DNA from: Zoroaster sp. YZ-2022
Taxonomy: Eukaryota > Echinodermata > Asteroidea > Forcipulatida > Zoroasteridae
NCBI GenBank assembly: GCA_029582265.1
Contig: CM055831.1
Coordinates: 27,132,526 to 27,196,525, forward strand
DNA: 64,000 nt
Direction: 5' to 3'
Position 1 is the first letter of the stretch. Each line of letters begins with the position of its first letter. Below the pieces are notes generated by a model that saw only the letters and a list, made by a program, of their open reading frames with translations, ran no database searches and was not told the DNA's origin. Position numbers and translations under genes: made by a program. This document shows positions 28,601-40,235 of the stretch, one piece after another.

Positions 28601-31600
28601 AGGCCGATAAATTTATATCTAAATTAAAGCTTAGGTTCTCCCCTCTCGGAAAAACACAAAATCTTTGAATTTGGATAATGTCTTCATACCTTAAACGGCC
28701 TCCATGGACACTTAGCCCCCTGTAAAATACGGTCAACTTGCATGCGGTTTCACAGCAAACAATACAGCACTGTACACTGTTACGAAAGAATCATTTCTAA
28801 GGTTGTGATTAACTTTTCTAGTTTTCAAGGAGAGGCCGATAAATTTATATCTAAATTAAGGTTAGGTTCTCCTCTCGGAAAAACACAAAATCTTTGAATT
28901 TGGATAATGTCTTCATACGTTAAACGGCCTCCATGGACACTTAGCCCCTGTAAAATACGGTCAACTTGCATGCGGTTTCACAAAAAACAATACAGCACTG
29001 TTGACTGTTACGAAAGAAACATTTCTAAGGTTGGGAATAACTTTTCAAGTTTTCAAGGGAGGCCGATAAATTTATATCTAAATTAAAGCTTAGGTTCTCC
29101 CCTCTCGGAAAAACACAAAATCTTTGAATTTGGATAATGTCTTCATACCTTAAACGGCCTCCATGGACACTTAGCCCCTGTAAAATACGGTCAACTTGCA
29201 TGCGGTTTCACAGCAAACAATACAGCACTGCACACTGTTACGAAAGAATCATTTCTAAGGTTGGGAATAACTTTTGAAGTTTTCAAGGAGGCCGATAAAT
29301 TTATATCTAAATTAAAGCTTAGGTTCTCCCTCTCGGAAAAACACAAAATCTTTGAATTTGGATAATGTCTTCATACCTTAAACGGCCTCCATGGACACTT
29401 AGCCCCTGTAAAATACGGTCAACTTGCATGCGGTTTCACAGCAAACAATACAGCACTGTACACTGTTACGAAAGAAACATTTCTAAGGTTGGGAATAACT
29501 TTTCAAGTTTTCAAGGGAGGCCGATAAATTTATATCTAAATTAAAGCTTAGGTTCTCCCCTCGGAAAAACACAAAATCTTTGAATTTGGATAATGTCTTC
29601 ATACCTTAAACGGCCTCCATGGACACTTAGCCCCTGTAAAATACGTTCAACTTGCATGCGGTTTCACAGCAAACAATACAGCACTGCACACTGTTACGAA
29701 AGAAACATATCTAAGGTTGGGAATAACTTTGAAGTTTTCAAGGGAGGCCGATAAATTTATATCTAAATTAAAGCTAAGGTTCTCCCTCTCGGAAAAACAC
29801 AAAATCTTTGAATTTGGATAATGTCTTCATACCTTAAACGGCCTCCATGGACACTTAGCCCCCTGTAAAATACGTTCAACTTGCATGCGGTTTCACAGCA
29901 AACAATACAGCATTGCACACTGTTACGAAAGAAAGATATCTAAGATTGGGAATAACTTTTGAAGTTTTCAAGGGAGGCCGATAAATTTATATCTAAATTA
30001 AAGCTTAGGTTCTCCCCTCTCGGAAAAACACAAAATCTTTGAATTTGGATAATGTCTTCATACCTTAAACGGCCTCCATGGACACTTAGCCCCCTGTAAA
30101 ATACGTTCAACTTGCATGCGGTTTCACAGCAAACAATACAGCACTGTTCACTGTTACGAAAGAAACATTTCTAAGGTTGGGAATAACTTTTCAAGTTTTC
30201 AAGGGAGGGCGATAAATTTATATCTAAATTAAAGCTTAGGTTCTCCCCTCTCGGAAAAACACAAAATCTTTGAATTTGGATAATGTCTTCATACCTTAAA
30301 CGGCCTCCATGGACACTTAGCCCCTGTAAAATACGGTCAACTTGCATGCGGTTTCACAGCAAACAATACAGCACTGTACACTGTTACGAAAGAACCATTT
30401 CTAAGGTTGGGAATAACTTTTCAAGTTTTCAAGTGAGGTCTATAAATTTATATCTAAATTAAATGTTAGGTTCTCCCCTCTCGGAAAAACACAAAATCTT
30501 TGAATTTGGATAATGTCTTCATACCTTAAACGGCCTCCATGGACACTTAGCCCCCTGTAAAATACGGTCAACTTGCATGCGGTTTCACAGCAAACAATAC
30601 AGCACTGCACACTGTTACGAAAGAATCATTTCTAAGGTTGGGAATAACTTTTCAAGTTTTCAAGGGAGGCCGATAAATTTATATCTAAATTAAAGGTTAG
30701 GTTCTCCCCTCTCGGAAAAACACAAAATCTTTGAATTTGGATAATGTCTTCATACGTTAAACGGCCTCCATGGACACTTAGCCCCTGTAAAATACGGTAA
30801 ACTTGCATGCGGTTTCACAGCAAACAATACAGCACTGTTCACTGTTACGAAAGAAACATTTCTAAGGTTGGGAATAACTTTTCAAGTTTTCAAGGGAGGC
30901 CGATAAATTTATATCTAAATTAAAGCTTAGGTTCTCCCCTCTCGGAAAAACACAAAATCTTTGAATTTGGATAATGTCTTCATACCTTAAACGGCCTCCA
31001 TGGACACTTAGCCCCCTGTAAAATACGTTCAACTTGCATGCGGTTTCACAGCAAACAATACAGCACTGCACACTGTTACGAAAGAAACATATCTAAGGTT
31101 GGGAATAACTTTTGAAGTTTTCAAGGGAGGCCGATAAATTTATATCTAAATTAAAGCTTAGGTTCTCCCCTCTCGGAAAAACACAAAATCTTTGAATTTG
31201 GATAATGTCTTCATACCTTAAATGGCCTCCATGGACACTTAGCCCCCTGTAAAATACGGTCAACTTGCATGCGGTTTCACAGCAAACAATACAGCACTGT
31301 ACACTGTTACGAAAGAAACATTTCTAATGTTGGGAATAACTTTTCAAGTTTTCAAGGGAGGCCGATAAATTTATATCTAAATTAAAGCTTAGGTTCTCCC
31401 CTCTCGGAAAAACACAAAATCTTTGAATTTGGATAATGTCTTCATACCTTAAACGGCCTCCATGGACACTTAGCCCCCTGTAAAATACGTTCAACTTGCA
31501 TGCGGTTTCACAGCAAACAATACAGCACTGCACACTGTTACGAAAGAAACATATCTAAGGTTGGGAATACCTTTTCAAGTTTTCAAGGGAGGCCGATAAA

Positions 31601-32835
31601 TTTATATCTAAATTAAAGCTTAGGTTCTCCCCTCTCGGAAAAACACAAAATCTTTGAATTTGGATAATGTCTTCATACCTTAAACGGCCTCCATGGACAC
31701 TTAGAACCCTGTAAAATACGTTCAACTTGCATGCGGTTTCACAGCAAACAATACAGCACTGCACACTGTTACGAAAGAAACATATCTAAGGATTGGGAAT
31801 AACTTTTGAAGTTTTCAAGGAGGCCGATAAATTTATTTCTAAATTATTGCTTAGGTTCTCCCCTCTCGGAAAAACACAAAATCTTTGAATTTGGATAATG
31901 TCTTCATACCTTAAATGGCCTCCATGGACACTTAGCCCCCTGTAAAATACGTTCAACTTGCATGCGGTTTCACAGCAAACAATACAGCACTGTTCACTGT
32001 TACGAAAGAAACATTTCTAAGGTTGGGAATAACTTTTCAAGTTTTCAAGGGAGGCCGATAAATTTATATCTAAATTAAAGCTTAGGTTCTCCCCTCTCGG
32101 AAAAACACAAAATCTTTGAATTTGGATAATGTCTTCATACCTTAAACGGCCTCCATGGACACTTAGCCCCCTGTAAAATACGTTCAACTTGCATGCGGTT
32201 TCACAGCAAACAATACAGCACTGTTCACTGTTACGAAAGAAACATTTCTAAGGTTGGGAATAACTTTTCAAGTTTTCAAAGGAGGCCGATAAATATATAT
32301 CTAAATTAAAGATTAGGTTCTCCCCTCTCGGAAAAACACAAAATCTTTGAATTTGGATAATGTCTTCATACCTTAAACGGCACCCATGTACAATTACCCC
32401 CTTTAAATACGTTCAACTTGCATGCGGTTTCACAGCAAACAATACAGCACTGTTCACTGTTACGAAAGAAACATTTCTAAGGTTGGGAATAACTTTTCAA
32501 GTTTTCAAGGGAGGGCGATAAATTTATATCTAAATTAAAGCTTAGGTTCTCCCCTCTCGGAAAAACACAAAATCTTTGAATTTGGATAATGTCTTCATAC
32601 CTTAAACGGCCTCCATGGACACTTAGCCCCTGTAAAATACGGTCAACTTGCATGCGGTTTCACAGCAAACAATACAGCACTGTACACTGTTACGAAAGAA
32701 TCATTTCTAAGGTTGGGAATAACTTTTCAAGTTTTCAAGGGAGGCCGATAAATTTATATCTAAATTAAAGGTTAGGTTCTCCCCTCTCGGAAAAACACAA
32801 AATCTTTGAATTTGGATAATGTCTTCATACGTTAA
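7618..32835 (+). repeat. 231-bp satellite array 1, main part
   Basis: This is the continuation of the array after the transposon, about 109 monomers of about 231 bp in one orientation with no gene inside. Monomers fall into linked variants. One type has GTTCAACTTGC, CTGCACACTG, AACATATCTAAGG and CTTTTGAAG. Another has GGTCAACTTGC, CTGTACACTG, GAATCATTTC, CTTTTCAAG and AAAGGTTAGG. A third has ATACGTTAAACGG, GGTAAACTTG and CTGTTCACTG. Runs of these types recur in fixed order in parts of the array (see the higher-order entry). Homopolymer-length differences cluster in sub-blocks. The array ends abruptly at 32835/32836 within a monomer. A centromeric or heterochromatic role is possible but not shown; I saw no CENP-B-box-like sequence. 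Confidence 0.97.
8444..17653 (+). repeat. Higher-order repeat, about 10 monomers (2.3 kb) per unit
   Basis: The variant ATACGTTAAACGG followed by GGTAAACTTG or GGTCAACTTG occurs near 8444, 10744, 13051, 15358 and 17653. The intervals are about 2,300, 2,307, 2,307 and 2,295 bp, or ten monomers each. Other diagnostic variants between 10.8 and 15.9 kb keep the same 2,307-bp spacing. The pattern decays outside this stretch, where spacings of 3, 8, 9 and 10 monomers mix. A separate block at about 5.4-6.6 kb resembles 14.0-15.2 kb at an offset near 8,595 bp, sharing the rare variants CTTGGATGCGG and CGGCTTCCATGG. Confidence 0.7.
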
Positions 32836-32912
32836 GAAAATGGTGGTCAATGCATTTCCAATGGGTTCAATCTCATGATCGTTGGATGGAGCCAGCACGT
32901 GCGAAGAGTCAC
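32834..32912 (+). repeat. Inverted arm, left (partner 36071-36143)
   Basis: This segment starts at the satellite junction with AAGAAAATGGTGGTCAATGC and includes AGCACGTGCGAAG. Its reverse complement is found, imperfectly, at 36071-36143 on the other side of the lectin. The arm is also present in block 2 at 50532-50610 but absent from the third lectin block. It may be the end of a larger element or one of two opposed copies of a dispersed repeat. Confidence 0.7.
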
Positions 32913-33270
32913 ACTGACGAACAGGATAGTGTGCTCACGGACGAGAATGCATTGCCCAATTGTATTTCTTTCTGGAATTCGAAAGAAGACATCTTCAAGA
33001 GTAAGAGTTGATCGCGATTTATGTTTTGCAGAAGCGATAAACTCGTGAAAACGTTATTAAAATAAAGGTTCCAATTCCTTGGAGCTGGTCACAACTAGTT
33101 GAAACGAGTGCGCGTGTCATCACATTTTATATTCCACTTGTAAAGTGGCGCTACTGATAGTCGTAGAGCAAACAACTTCAAGTTGGCCTCAAAAACTGCA
33201 GAGTTTTTGAGAGTACAGAACTTCCCTGGATCATACGAGCTTCAATTCGTGGGGCGATTTAGTTATTTGT

Positions 33271-33361
33271 TATAGAACTACTTTATATGTATGGGCAAGG
33301 ATACTATATAGAACTACTTTATATGTATGGGCAAGGATACTATATAGAACTACTTTATATG
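33271..33361 (+). repeat. 36-bp minisatellite, about 2.5 copies
   Basis: The unit begins TATAGAACTACTTTATATGT and recurs at 33271, 33307 and 33343, an exact 36-bp period. Because 36 is divisible by three, both strands stay open through it, but no gene is implied. Confidence 0.9.
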
Positions 33362-33466
33362 TGCTTGATCCCTGGCTACTCGGCAGATATGGTTTGGCCT
33401 CTGACCTGGCCCCATAGAGCAATAGGCCTAGATAATTGGCATAAGTGGACCGCCCACCAACATAGG

Positions 33467-33539
33467 GGCTGGTTAGCTCAGTTGGTAGAGCGCTCGTACG
33501 GTATTCGAGAGGTCGCGGGTTCGAGTCCGGCATCAGCCA
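33467..33539 (+). mobile_element. tRNA-like head of a SINE (or degenerate tRNA)
   Basis: The 73-base segment folds as a cloverleaf. The 7-bp acceptor pairs GGCTGGT with ATCAGCC, followed by discriminator A. A GCTC/GAGC D-stem, an anticodon stem and a T-arm with TTCGAGT are present. It holds Pol III promoter boxes: A box TAGCTCAGTTGG and B box GGTTCGAGTCC. Departures from a working tRNA are a non-T base at position 33, a T-T clash closing the anticodon loop and a G-G mismatch in the T stem. By strict counting the anticodon would be GGT, but I do not trust that. A (TA)n tract follows 23 bases later. I favour a tRNA-derived retroposon; an identical copy lies at 51161-51233. Confidence 0.7.
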
Positions 33540-33560
33540 ATTTGTCTTTGCTCGCTACCC

Positions 33561-33562
<2 letters not shown>

Positions 33563-33637
<75 letters not shown>
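33563..33637. repeat. (TA)n microsatellite
   Basis: An almost pure TA tract with a single interruption. It follows the tRNA-like segment, as the tail of a retroposon would. The block 2 copy at 51257-51331 has a different interruption. Confidence 0.95.
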
Positions 33638-33639
<2 letters not shown>

Positions 33640-33786
33640 GTGACATGTCTATTTATAAACATTCAACCAAAAACAGTCTCGCAATGATTGTTTCATAACC
33701 AATGCGGCAAAAAAGAAAGTCTAGAACAACAAAATGGGCGGCAAAATCTTCCAAAATTGTTGGGAATTCTTTTTTTTAAATATTGG

Positions 33787-33838
33787 TTTCGGTAAGTGCA
33801 GTTTCGGTCGGTTAACCGATTAACCGTCCCAGCACTAG
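33787..33838 (-). mobile_element. Probable hAT-type transposon end (partial)
   Basis: Read on the minus strand the segment starts TAGTGCTGGGACGGTTAATC, close to the CAGTGCTGGGA-type ends of animal hAT elements. That resemblance is from general knowledge. Similarity to the third lectin block begins just beyond this point (33843 versus about 57485), which fits an insertion boundary here. I cannot place the other end, so the element is partial or its extent unknown. Confidence 0.45.
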
Positions 33839-33842
33839 TATA

Positions 33843-34873
<1,031 letters not shown>

Positions 34874-35080
34874 ATAGATTGTAGATTATCGTTCCATCAT
34901 AATTTGGTATGCAAACACAGCATTATAGTTTAGAATAACTTATGGGCTTAAGACCTATAGCTAGGCCTAACAATGTCCATCTGAAGAGTTTTTAATCATG
35001 TCCATTGCTGGTAATACTATAAGATTGTTGAGCTTGTGTGATTTATATGTCATGTAATGTGACTGCAGCTGACTTGTTAC

Positions 35081-35591
35081 TCAAGTTGGTCTGTACTGGT
35101 ATCGCTGCAGCATCTTACAAACGTAGGTATACTGCCAGCCACAATATAAATCATACCACAAAGTATTAGTCAACATGGAACCACAGTCCTCGTTGTAAGT
35201 TGAATAAGGTCCACCGTTATCCGGCTGCAAATAAGCCCAGTTGGCAACTGTGTACGGCTGCTTGTCTGTCCACGCCCATCCTATTGTGTAATAGTTTTCC
35301 CTTAACCCAATCCAGACGTATCCGAAGTTTCCTTCGCGATGTACTCGGCGACAAATGTGGCTTCGTCCATGTCCATTATCGAGGCGAGGTGGGACTCGCG
35401 GCCGTGTTGGCTCCGGGCAGAACAGCTAGATTCGGCACTGTAGAAACTCGCCAGTTGCTGCACGTGAAGATAGCAGTTTCGTCCGTAAGCGACCCATCCG
35501 TCAGGGCAAAGAGACACCGAGCGCGCCCAGTCGGTGGTATGAGAACAGTTAAGAAAATAATGCAGAATTTCATAGATGCGATGAAATACAT
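35081..35591 (-). pseudogene. Frameshifted C-type lectin, copy 1
   Basis: This is the counterpart of the intact lectin at 52864-53373 and is nearly identical in bases. Relative to that copy it has a two-base insertion (extra AG near 35511-35514), just before the CPDGW motif, and a one-base deletion near 35322 (TATCCG instead of TATCCCG). The net shift is never corrected, so no single frame links the signal peptide to the C-terminal half. The surviving pieces still read MKFCIIFLTVLIPPTGRARC, then CPDGWVAYGRNC and SHLASIMDMDEATF. It could be a true pseudogene. The loss of a base in a CCC run is also a common assembly error, so it could be an artefact of an intact gene. Confidence 0.75.
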
Positions 35592-35846
35592 CTTTCTTTG
35601 TCGTGATTGTTATGACCAACTGGATTCAAAATATAAGTAGCAATGGGATCGTTCTCTGCCTTGAAAATAGGCTGACGAAGTTTAGTCGGAGACTGGCTAG
35701 TATGGTTTAGTTCGATCCGCAGACTGATCAAAATCAAACAAGTCGTTAATAACAGGATAAGTCCTCCCTCGGTAAAAGGCTTTGTAACTTGTCAGACATC
35801 AGTGTAAGTCTCTTATTATAACATCGATGGTGCTTATCAGACTGTG

Positions 35847-35860
35847 GTTTATATATATAG
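35847..35860 (-). promoter_or_regulatory. TATA-like element upstream of lectin copy 1
   Basis: On the minus strand this reads CTATATATATAAAC followed by CACA, about 260 bp upstream of the start codon. The same TATATAAACCACA core is kept in the diverged third block at 59243-59252, at nearly the same distance. That supports a core promoter, though AT-rich sequence makes chance matches easy. Confidence 0.45.
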
Positions 35861-36070
35861 CACTGTCATATAAGTACCACCGATGTCATAAAGGTATATA
35901 TATATAGATATACGGTTTATACCGTATTAATCCCACCCACCCACAGATCCTCGTCATTTTATTGGTGGAACACACACCACGTGCTATCCAATAGTTTTGC
36001 CCATTGCGCCTTGCTCCAAAAGACTGCACTATCCCATTGGTGAGTGTGACGTAATTCTAACGTAAACCAC
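35861..36070. other. Non-coding upstream region of lectin copy 1
   Basis: Contains a CACGTG E-box near 35980 and CCAAT/ATTGG words near 35950-36040. No gene is visible. The stretch is absent from the third block. Confidence 0.4.
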
Positions 36071-36143
36071 GCCCACTTCGCACGTGATGGCTCCAATGAT
36101 CATCAGAAGTCCATTGGATATGCATTGACCACCCCTTTCTTTA
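36071..36143 (-). repeat. Inverted arm, right (partner 32834-32912)
   Basis: The reverse complement of this segment aligns with 32834-32912 over GTGGTCAATGCAT, TCCAATGG, GATCATTGG or GATCGTTGG, and CACGTGCGAAG. The two arms bracket about 3.2 kb that contains the SINEs and the lectin. See the left arm for interpretation. Confidence 0.7.
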
Positions 36144-37012
36144 AGGATTTACTCAAGAAATATAAGAAAGCCGTGCATTCGCGTGCGTACGCGCTATTTA
36201 CCGTGCAAAATAAAACCACATATATAGAATTAAATTAATGGGAAGAATATCACTCAGTAACATCTGAACTAACATCTGAATAACTTCATCGCCCCCAATT
36301 TAGGGGCGGCGAAGTATGTGGTAAAGTATTCGCGAGTAGTATTCGCGAGTAGTAAGTGCTTGAATTGAACGACGGCATGGGCAGATGTTTATCGTGAATG
36401 ATGTTTACTAGATAGAAACTTGAGTTGTAAACAATAAAAACGTGTTTGATGACTGGCACAGTCTTTAGTCTTTCTGATTTTGTTCAGGATATCCATTCAT
36501 CTCTAAAGCTTTTACTAGCGGAACCGGACTTCAAACCTGATCAGCCGCAGATGAAATGTATGTATACAGTGTACGTTTTATTGTATTTTATCTAATATGT
36601 GTGCAGAAACGACATGAAATATTACCCACAAATAATTATTCGTGAATTACTTCCGAATAAGTTCATTACCCGCGGATAGTTAAGTGGTATCGTGCCACTA
36701 AATTCGCGATTAATCGAATATTTAAATAAAAACAGCGATTACGATTAGCAGTTACTATTTACGAATAATCGAACTATTCGCCCAGGCCTAATCTGAAAGT
36801 TATTGAAAAATATCTAATGGCAACGATCAATGTCCATTGATTAATATCTGTGAGGTTTAGTCCTATAAAAGGGTATTTTAGTTTTAAAATATTTTAGTCC
36901 AAGTCCGGCTGCAAGATGGCGGCCGATACTTACTTTATGGTGGGAAACGCTAAAAAGGTTTAAATATTACATTTTGTAACCTGCTTTTATACTTCAAGAT
37001 CATTTATCATTC

Positions 37013-37045
<33 letters not shown>

Positions 37046-37269
37046 TTAGTGTATTTAGTAACTTTTATAAACATTATTTTAAAGAAATTTACACACAGTT
37101 TTCCGAAGCAGAGGAGACGCAATCTAAATCGCTCCTTCTATCTTTTTATATGCAGTTTCTAATAAAGTTTGATCATCAAAGAGAAGCCTTTTTTTCTTCG
37201 TCCGTCCTTTTGGCAAGTGTCACACAAACATTAGGTGCCTTTATTCCGGTCAATGGGAGCATTTATTAT
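36144..37269. other. Non-coding stretch with small palindromes
   Basis: No gene is seen. It holds a small GC hairpin near 36291-36309 (CGCCCC, loop, GGGGCG), a repeat of TATTCGCGAGTAG near 36327-36352, a possible hAT-type end near 36760-36790 (minus strand TAGGCCTGGGCGAATAGTTC), AAGATGGCGGCC near 36912-36923 and a short (ATTT)n tract near 37013-37047. The whole stretch is missing from the third lectin block. Confidence 0.5.
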
Positions 37270-37352
37270 ATCACTGGATAACATCTGAACTGTTCCATGT
37301 ACACTCGGCTTCGCCGCGTGAAAATGGAACAGTCCAGAGGTTATCTCGTGAT
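37270..37352. repeat. 83-bp hairpin with GC loop
   Basis: The left arm ATCACTGGATAACATCTGAA... at 37270-37304 pairs imperfectly with 37318-37352. The centre is CGGCTTCGCCG, itself a small hairpin. The same structure is at 55052-55134. It may be a minimal foldback element. Confidence 0.7.
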
Positions 37353-37776
37353 GTGTTTAATGTTGCCATAGGCCTCTTCGGCACCAAATATTTGTATACT
37401 ATTGGGGATCGCTGTCGGCTATACTTATCCCGATATCATTTAAAATGTATGCACCAACATTTTTTTTCCAAAATCAAACAATTCTCGGTTCGCATGTATG
37501 TAAAAGGTCATAAGCCTACAGTATGAATATTGTATGAGCCTATGGGCATTGCTTTTAAGGAGTCTTGAAAGCACTTAAGTAAATCGCGGGGGATGGGTGA
37601 TATATCTCCCAATTTTTTGGCCCGGGAATGGTCCATAGGATCATCCCCCCCCCCCCCCAATTTTTCATGCGGTAAAAAACAAATAATAAGCGCATAATTC
37701 GTGAAAAATAAGCAAAAAGGGGGTAATATTTTATTTGTTTAAATATTTGTTGTGTGTTTGGGTGTCAGAAACCTTA
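37353..37776. other. Non-coding flank, partly shared with the third block
   Basis: No gene is visible. From about 37430 the sequence aligns with the third block near 59300-59630, for example AAGCCTACAGTATGAATATT. It ends at the TTA target site of the MITE at 37777. A poly-C run lies near 37648. Confidence 0.6.
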
Positions 37777-38446
37777 TGCTATGGTCCCACAGAGATTTCG
37801 ACTCTCTAGATCGTGTTTCGTCAAGATTTTAGATTTTTTACAAAAATTTTTCGAGAAAAGTCGAAATAGTCTAAAGAGTCTAAAAAAATCGAAACTGTCG
37901 ATATTTGTCGAGATTTCTCGAAAAAAAAAATCATTAATCGAAAATTATTAAACCTGACCAATATTTTTCGATAAAGTTTCGATCAAATTTATCGAAATTT
38001 TGTCGACATTTTATCGAAACTGTCGAAAATGAGATCGAAATAGTCTTAACAGTCTAAAAGTTCGAAAACCAGTCGAAATAAATCTAAACTCTCTAAATAG
38101 TCTAAACAATCGTTACAGTCGAAATAAAGCGGAACATTTTTCCAAATTTTTTTAAACAATCGAAAATTAGTCGAAAAAAATTAGAAATCAATCTGAACAG
38201 TCTGAACAGTCGAATTTTGTCGAAATGCCAGTCGAAATGTTCTAAACAGTCGAAAGTCGTCGAAACAAAATCGAAAATGAATCGAAATTGTCGAGAAAAT
38301 ACAACAACAAAAAATTTCTCACGGAAAACAGATATTTTGTCGATATTTATACGAGATTTTGACGAAATTATTAAAAATAACAAAAAAAACAAGAATCGAA
38401 ATATATTTCGACAGAAAGATCGAAATATTCCTGTGGGACCATAGCA
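37777..38446. mobile_element. 670-bp MITE, TTA target site, TCGAAA-rich interior
   Basis: The terminal inverted repeat TGCTATGGTCCCACAG is at both ends, flanked by a TTA duplication at 37774-37776 and 38447-38449. That again suggests a PIF/Harbinger-type origin. The interior is unusual: it is built from words such as GTCGAAA, ATCGAAA and AGTCTAAA, with TCGAAA alone about twenty times. Open frames inside it are chance products of this composition. A second copy in block 2 (55563-56241) differs by a few substitutions and indels. Confidence 0.85.
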
Positions 38447-38720
38447 TTACATGGGTTCCTGAGGGCAGGAGGAAAGTGCCGGGACGCCCTAGAACAACTT
38501 GGAGGCGCACTGTCGAGGAGGAAATGACACAGCTAGGATAGAGGTCTTGGAATGAAGCCGAGCCTGCGGCTAAGAACAGGGCAGACTGGAGACAGTGCAC
38601 TGCAGCCACGGACCACTTGGATGAAGCCGAGCATGCGGCCAAGAACAGGAGCAGACTGGAGGTGCACTGTAGCCTTATGGGCCACTTGAAAAGAGGATAG
38701 GTGAGGTGTGAGGTGAGGTA
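38447..38720 (+). pseudogene. 3' remnant of a non-LTR retrotransposon ORF2
   Basis: Translated, the segment reads TWVPEGRRKVPGRPRTTWRR, then VEEEMTQLG, a stop, then RSWNEAEPAAKNRADWR. The run W-P-x-GRRK-x-x-GRPRTTWRRT, then a downstream W...A..R..WR, is the familiar C-terminal tail of invertebrate endonuclease/reverse transcriptase ORFs. That is family knowledge; no catalytic domain is present here. About 67 bp containing GATGAAGCCGAGCATGCGGC is repeated in tandem. The remnant ends in a GGTGAGGTGTGAGGTGAGGT tract. The MITE inserted directly at its left edge. Confidence 0.75.
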
Positions 38721-39460
38721 ACACTTGAGTTTTAAGCAATTGCAAAGTGAACGTGAAGTCACGAAGATTACACATCACGCAATACATAGGCCTGTTTGTG
38801 AAATAAATAAAATACATGTATAAACATCTTAATCAATTGTTCTGATCCAGACATCACAAGATGATTATAAGCCTAACAATAATTTAGGGACTAATATCAT
38901 TCATCTGGTATAGTCAGTCCTGATTGGGGTATAAAATGTATCCTCATTGGCAGAACAAGGTTTCAATCGGGATACAAGTATCTCCCAATTGGGATAGTAT
39001 AATTTGATATCGACCTGATGAGTCTTCGTAGCCTCACTGATTAAATCAAGATTGAATCATGGCATATCCCCTGTTAATCCTTAATTTCCCTTAATTTTTG
39101 GTTAAAAGTGAAGGTACAACATTGGTCCCAAGTCTGTTTACCAATTATAATCGAATTTTGATCCGAAAGCTAACTGGCTGTGACGCTGGTAATGGCACCA
39201 AGCATCTGAAGTGCTCTCATCTCAGAGACAACTGTCGAATATGTGAAATTGTCATTTTAAGAAAGTTGCCAGATGCGCTTTTTTTTTGTTTTTTTGTGGG
39301 GTTTTGTGTTTTTTTTGTCTAACAGTGAAATACGTGATACATGTATACGCGGTTATTGGAACCAGACCAAATTTCCCATACACAAAGTATGGTGTCCAAG
39401 AGAGGCCTCACAAATCAGGCAAACGTTCATACCTCAATGTGAAAAAAAGTCGTTTAAAAC
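38721..39460. other. Non-coding end of duplicated block 1
   Basis: No gene is seen. The sequence stays nearly identical to 56521-57275 until GTCGTTTAAAAC, after which the two blocks diverge completely. A T-rich run near 39279-39318 differs in length between the copies. Confidence 0.8.
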
Positions 39461-39892
39461 GAATACATTATATTACGGAATTTATTATTTTGGGGTCCCG
39501 ACCACATCATAAAAAAGAGAACATTCCACATCTTCGAATCGGCACCTATATCTGCTTCAACCAAAGTCTGTAATTTAGGTATCATATTTGACTATGACAT
39601 ATCCTTTAAGCATCAGATATCTTCAGTTACTAAAGTGCTTTTCATTTCAATTATGCACTCTTGTGGGAGGAAAACCCCAGGCAAATAATCTAAGGAAAGC
39701 ACATATATTCAGGAATGTCGGGACTGAATCCCAATCCACATGTCGGCTTGGGTCACAGTGGGATTCGAACCCAGGTCCACAGAGGTTAAAGGCAAGTACC
39801 ACTACACTAACCTGATCCCCAATTTTAACATTAAACTATTTTGCAAAACTCACCATGTACTCATTGCAAACACTGCCCCAGCATCCATGTCT
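39461..39892. other. Non-coding unique DNA
   Basis: No supportable gene. Near 39761-39781 the words GGGATTCGAACCCAGG resemble a reversed Pol III B box, perhaps the remains of a SINE on the minus strand. Confidence 0.4.
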
Positions 39893-39945
39893 GGCTAGTT
39901 GGCTGGTTAGCTGGTTGATGGGCGGGCTGGCAGGCTGGATGACAT

Positions 39946-39991
<46 letters not shown>

Positions 39992-40235
39992 ATGCTGGCT
40001 GGCTGGCTGGCTGACGTGCTGGCTGGCTGATAGACGTGCTGGCTGGCTGGCTGATGTGCTGGCTGGCTAGCTGGCTGGCTGACGTGCTGGCTGGCTGGCT
40101 GACGTGCTGGCTGGCTGGCTGGCTGGCTGATGTGCTGGCTGGCTGGCTGACTAGTTGGCTGGCTGGCTGACTAGTTGGCTGTCTGGCTGGCTGATTTCCT
40201 GGCCGATGCCCTGACTGGCTGAAGTTATGGCTGAT
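39893..40235 (+). repeat. CTGG-based minisatellite
   Basis: A tract of CTGGCTGG repeats with regular interruptions such as CTGACGTGCTGG, CTGATGTGCTGG and CTGACTAGTTGG. It is purest at 39947-39990 and decays to the right. Confidence 0.93.

Noticed and set aside
3417..32835. CRISPR-like array
   Set aside because: The repeats are 231 bp, contiguous and without unique spacers, in animal DNA. This is a satellite.
33287..33643. 118-codon frame with MYGQGYYIELLY repeats
   Set aside because: It translates a 36-bp minisatellite, a tRNA-like element and a (TA)n tract in a row, which is not a plausible gene.
35200..35640. Plus-strand 146-codon frame over the lectin
   Set aside because: It is the antisense shadow of the lectin coding strand and is not conserved in the other copies.
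38102..38444. Open frames on both strands within the TCGAAA-rich element
   Set aside because: They follow from its biased word composition and have no domain. The inverted ends and TTA sites identify a MITE.
39855..40070. Trp/Leu/Ala-rich frame (GWLAGWLAG)
   Set aside because: It translates the CTGG minisatellite.
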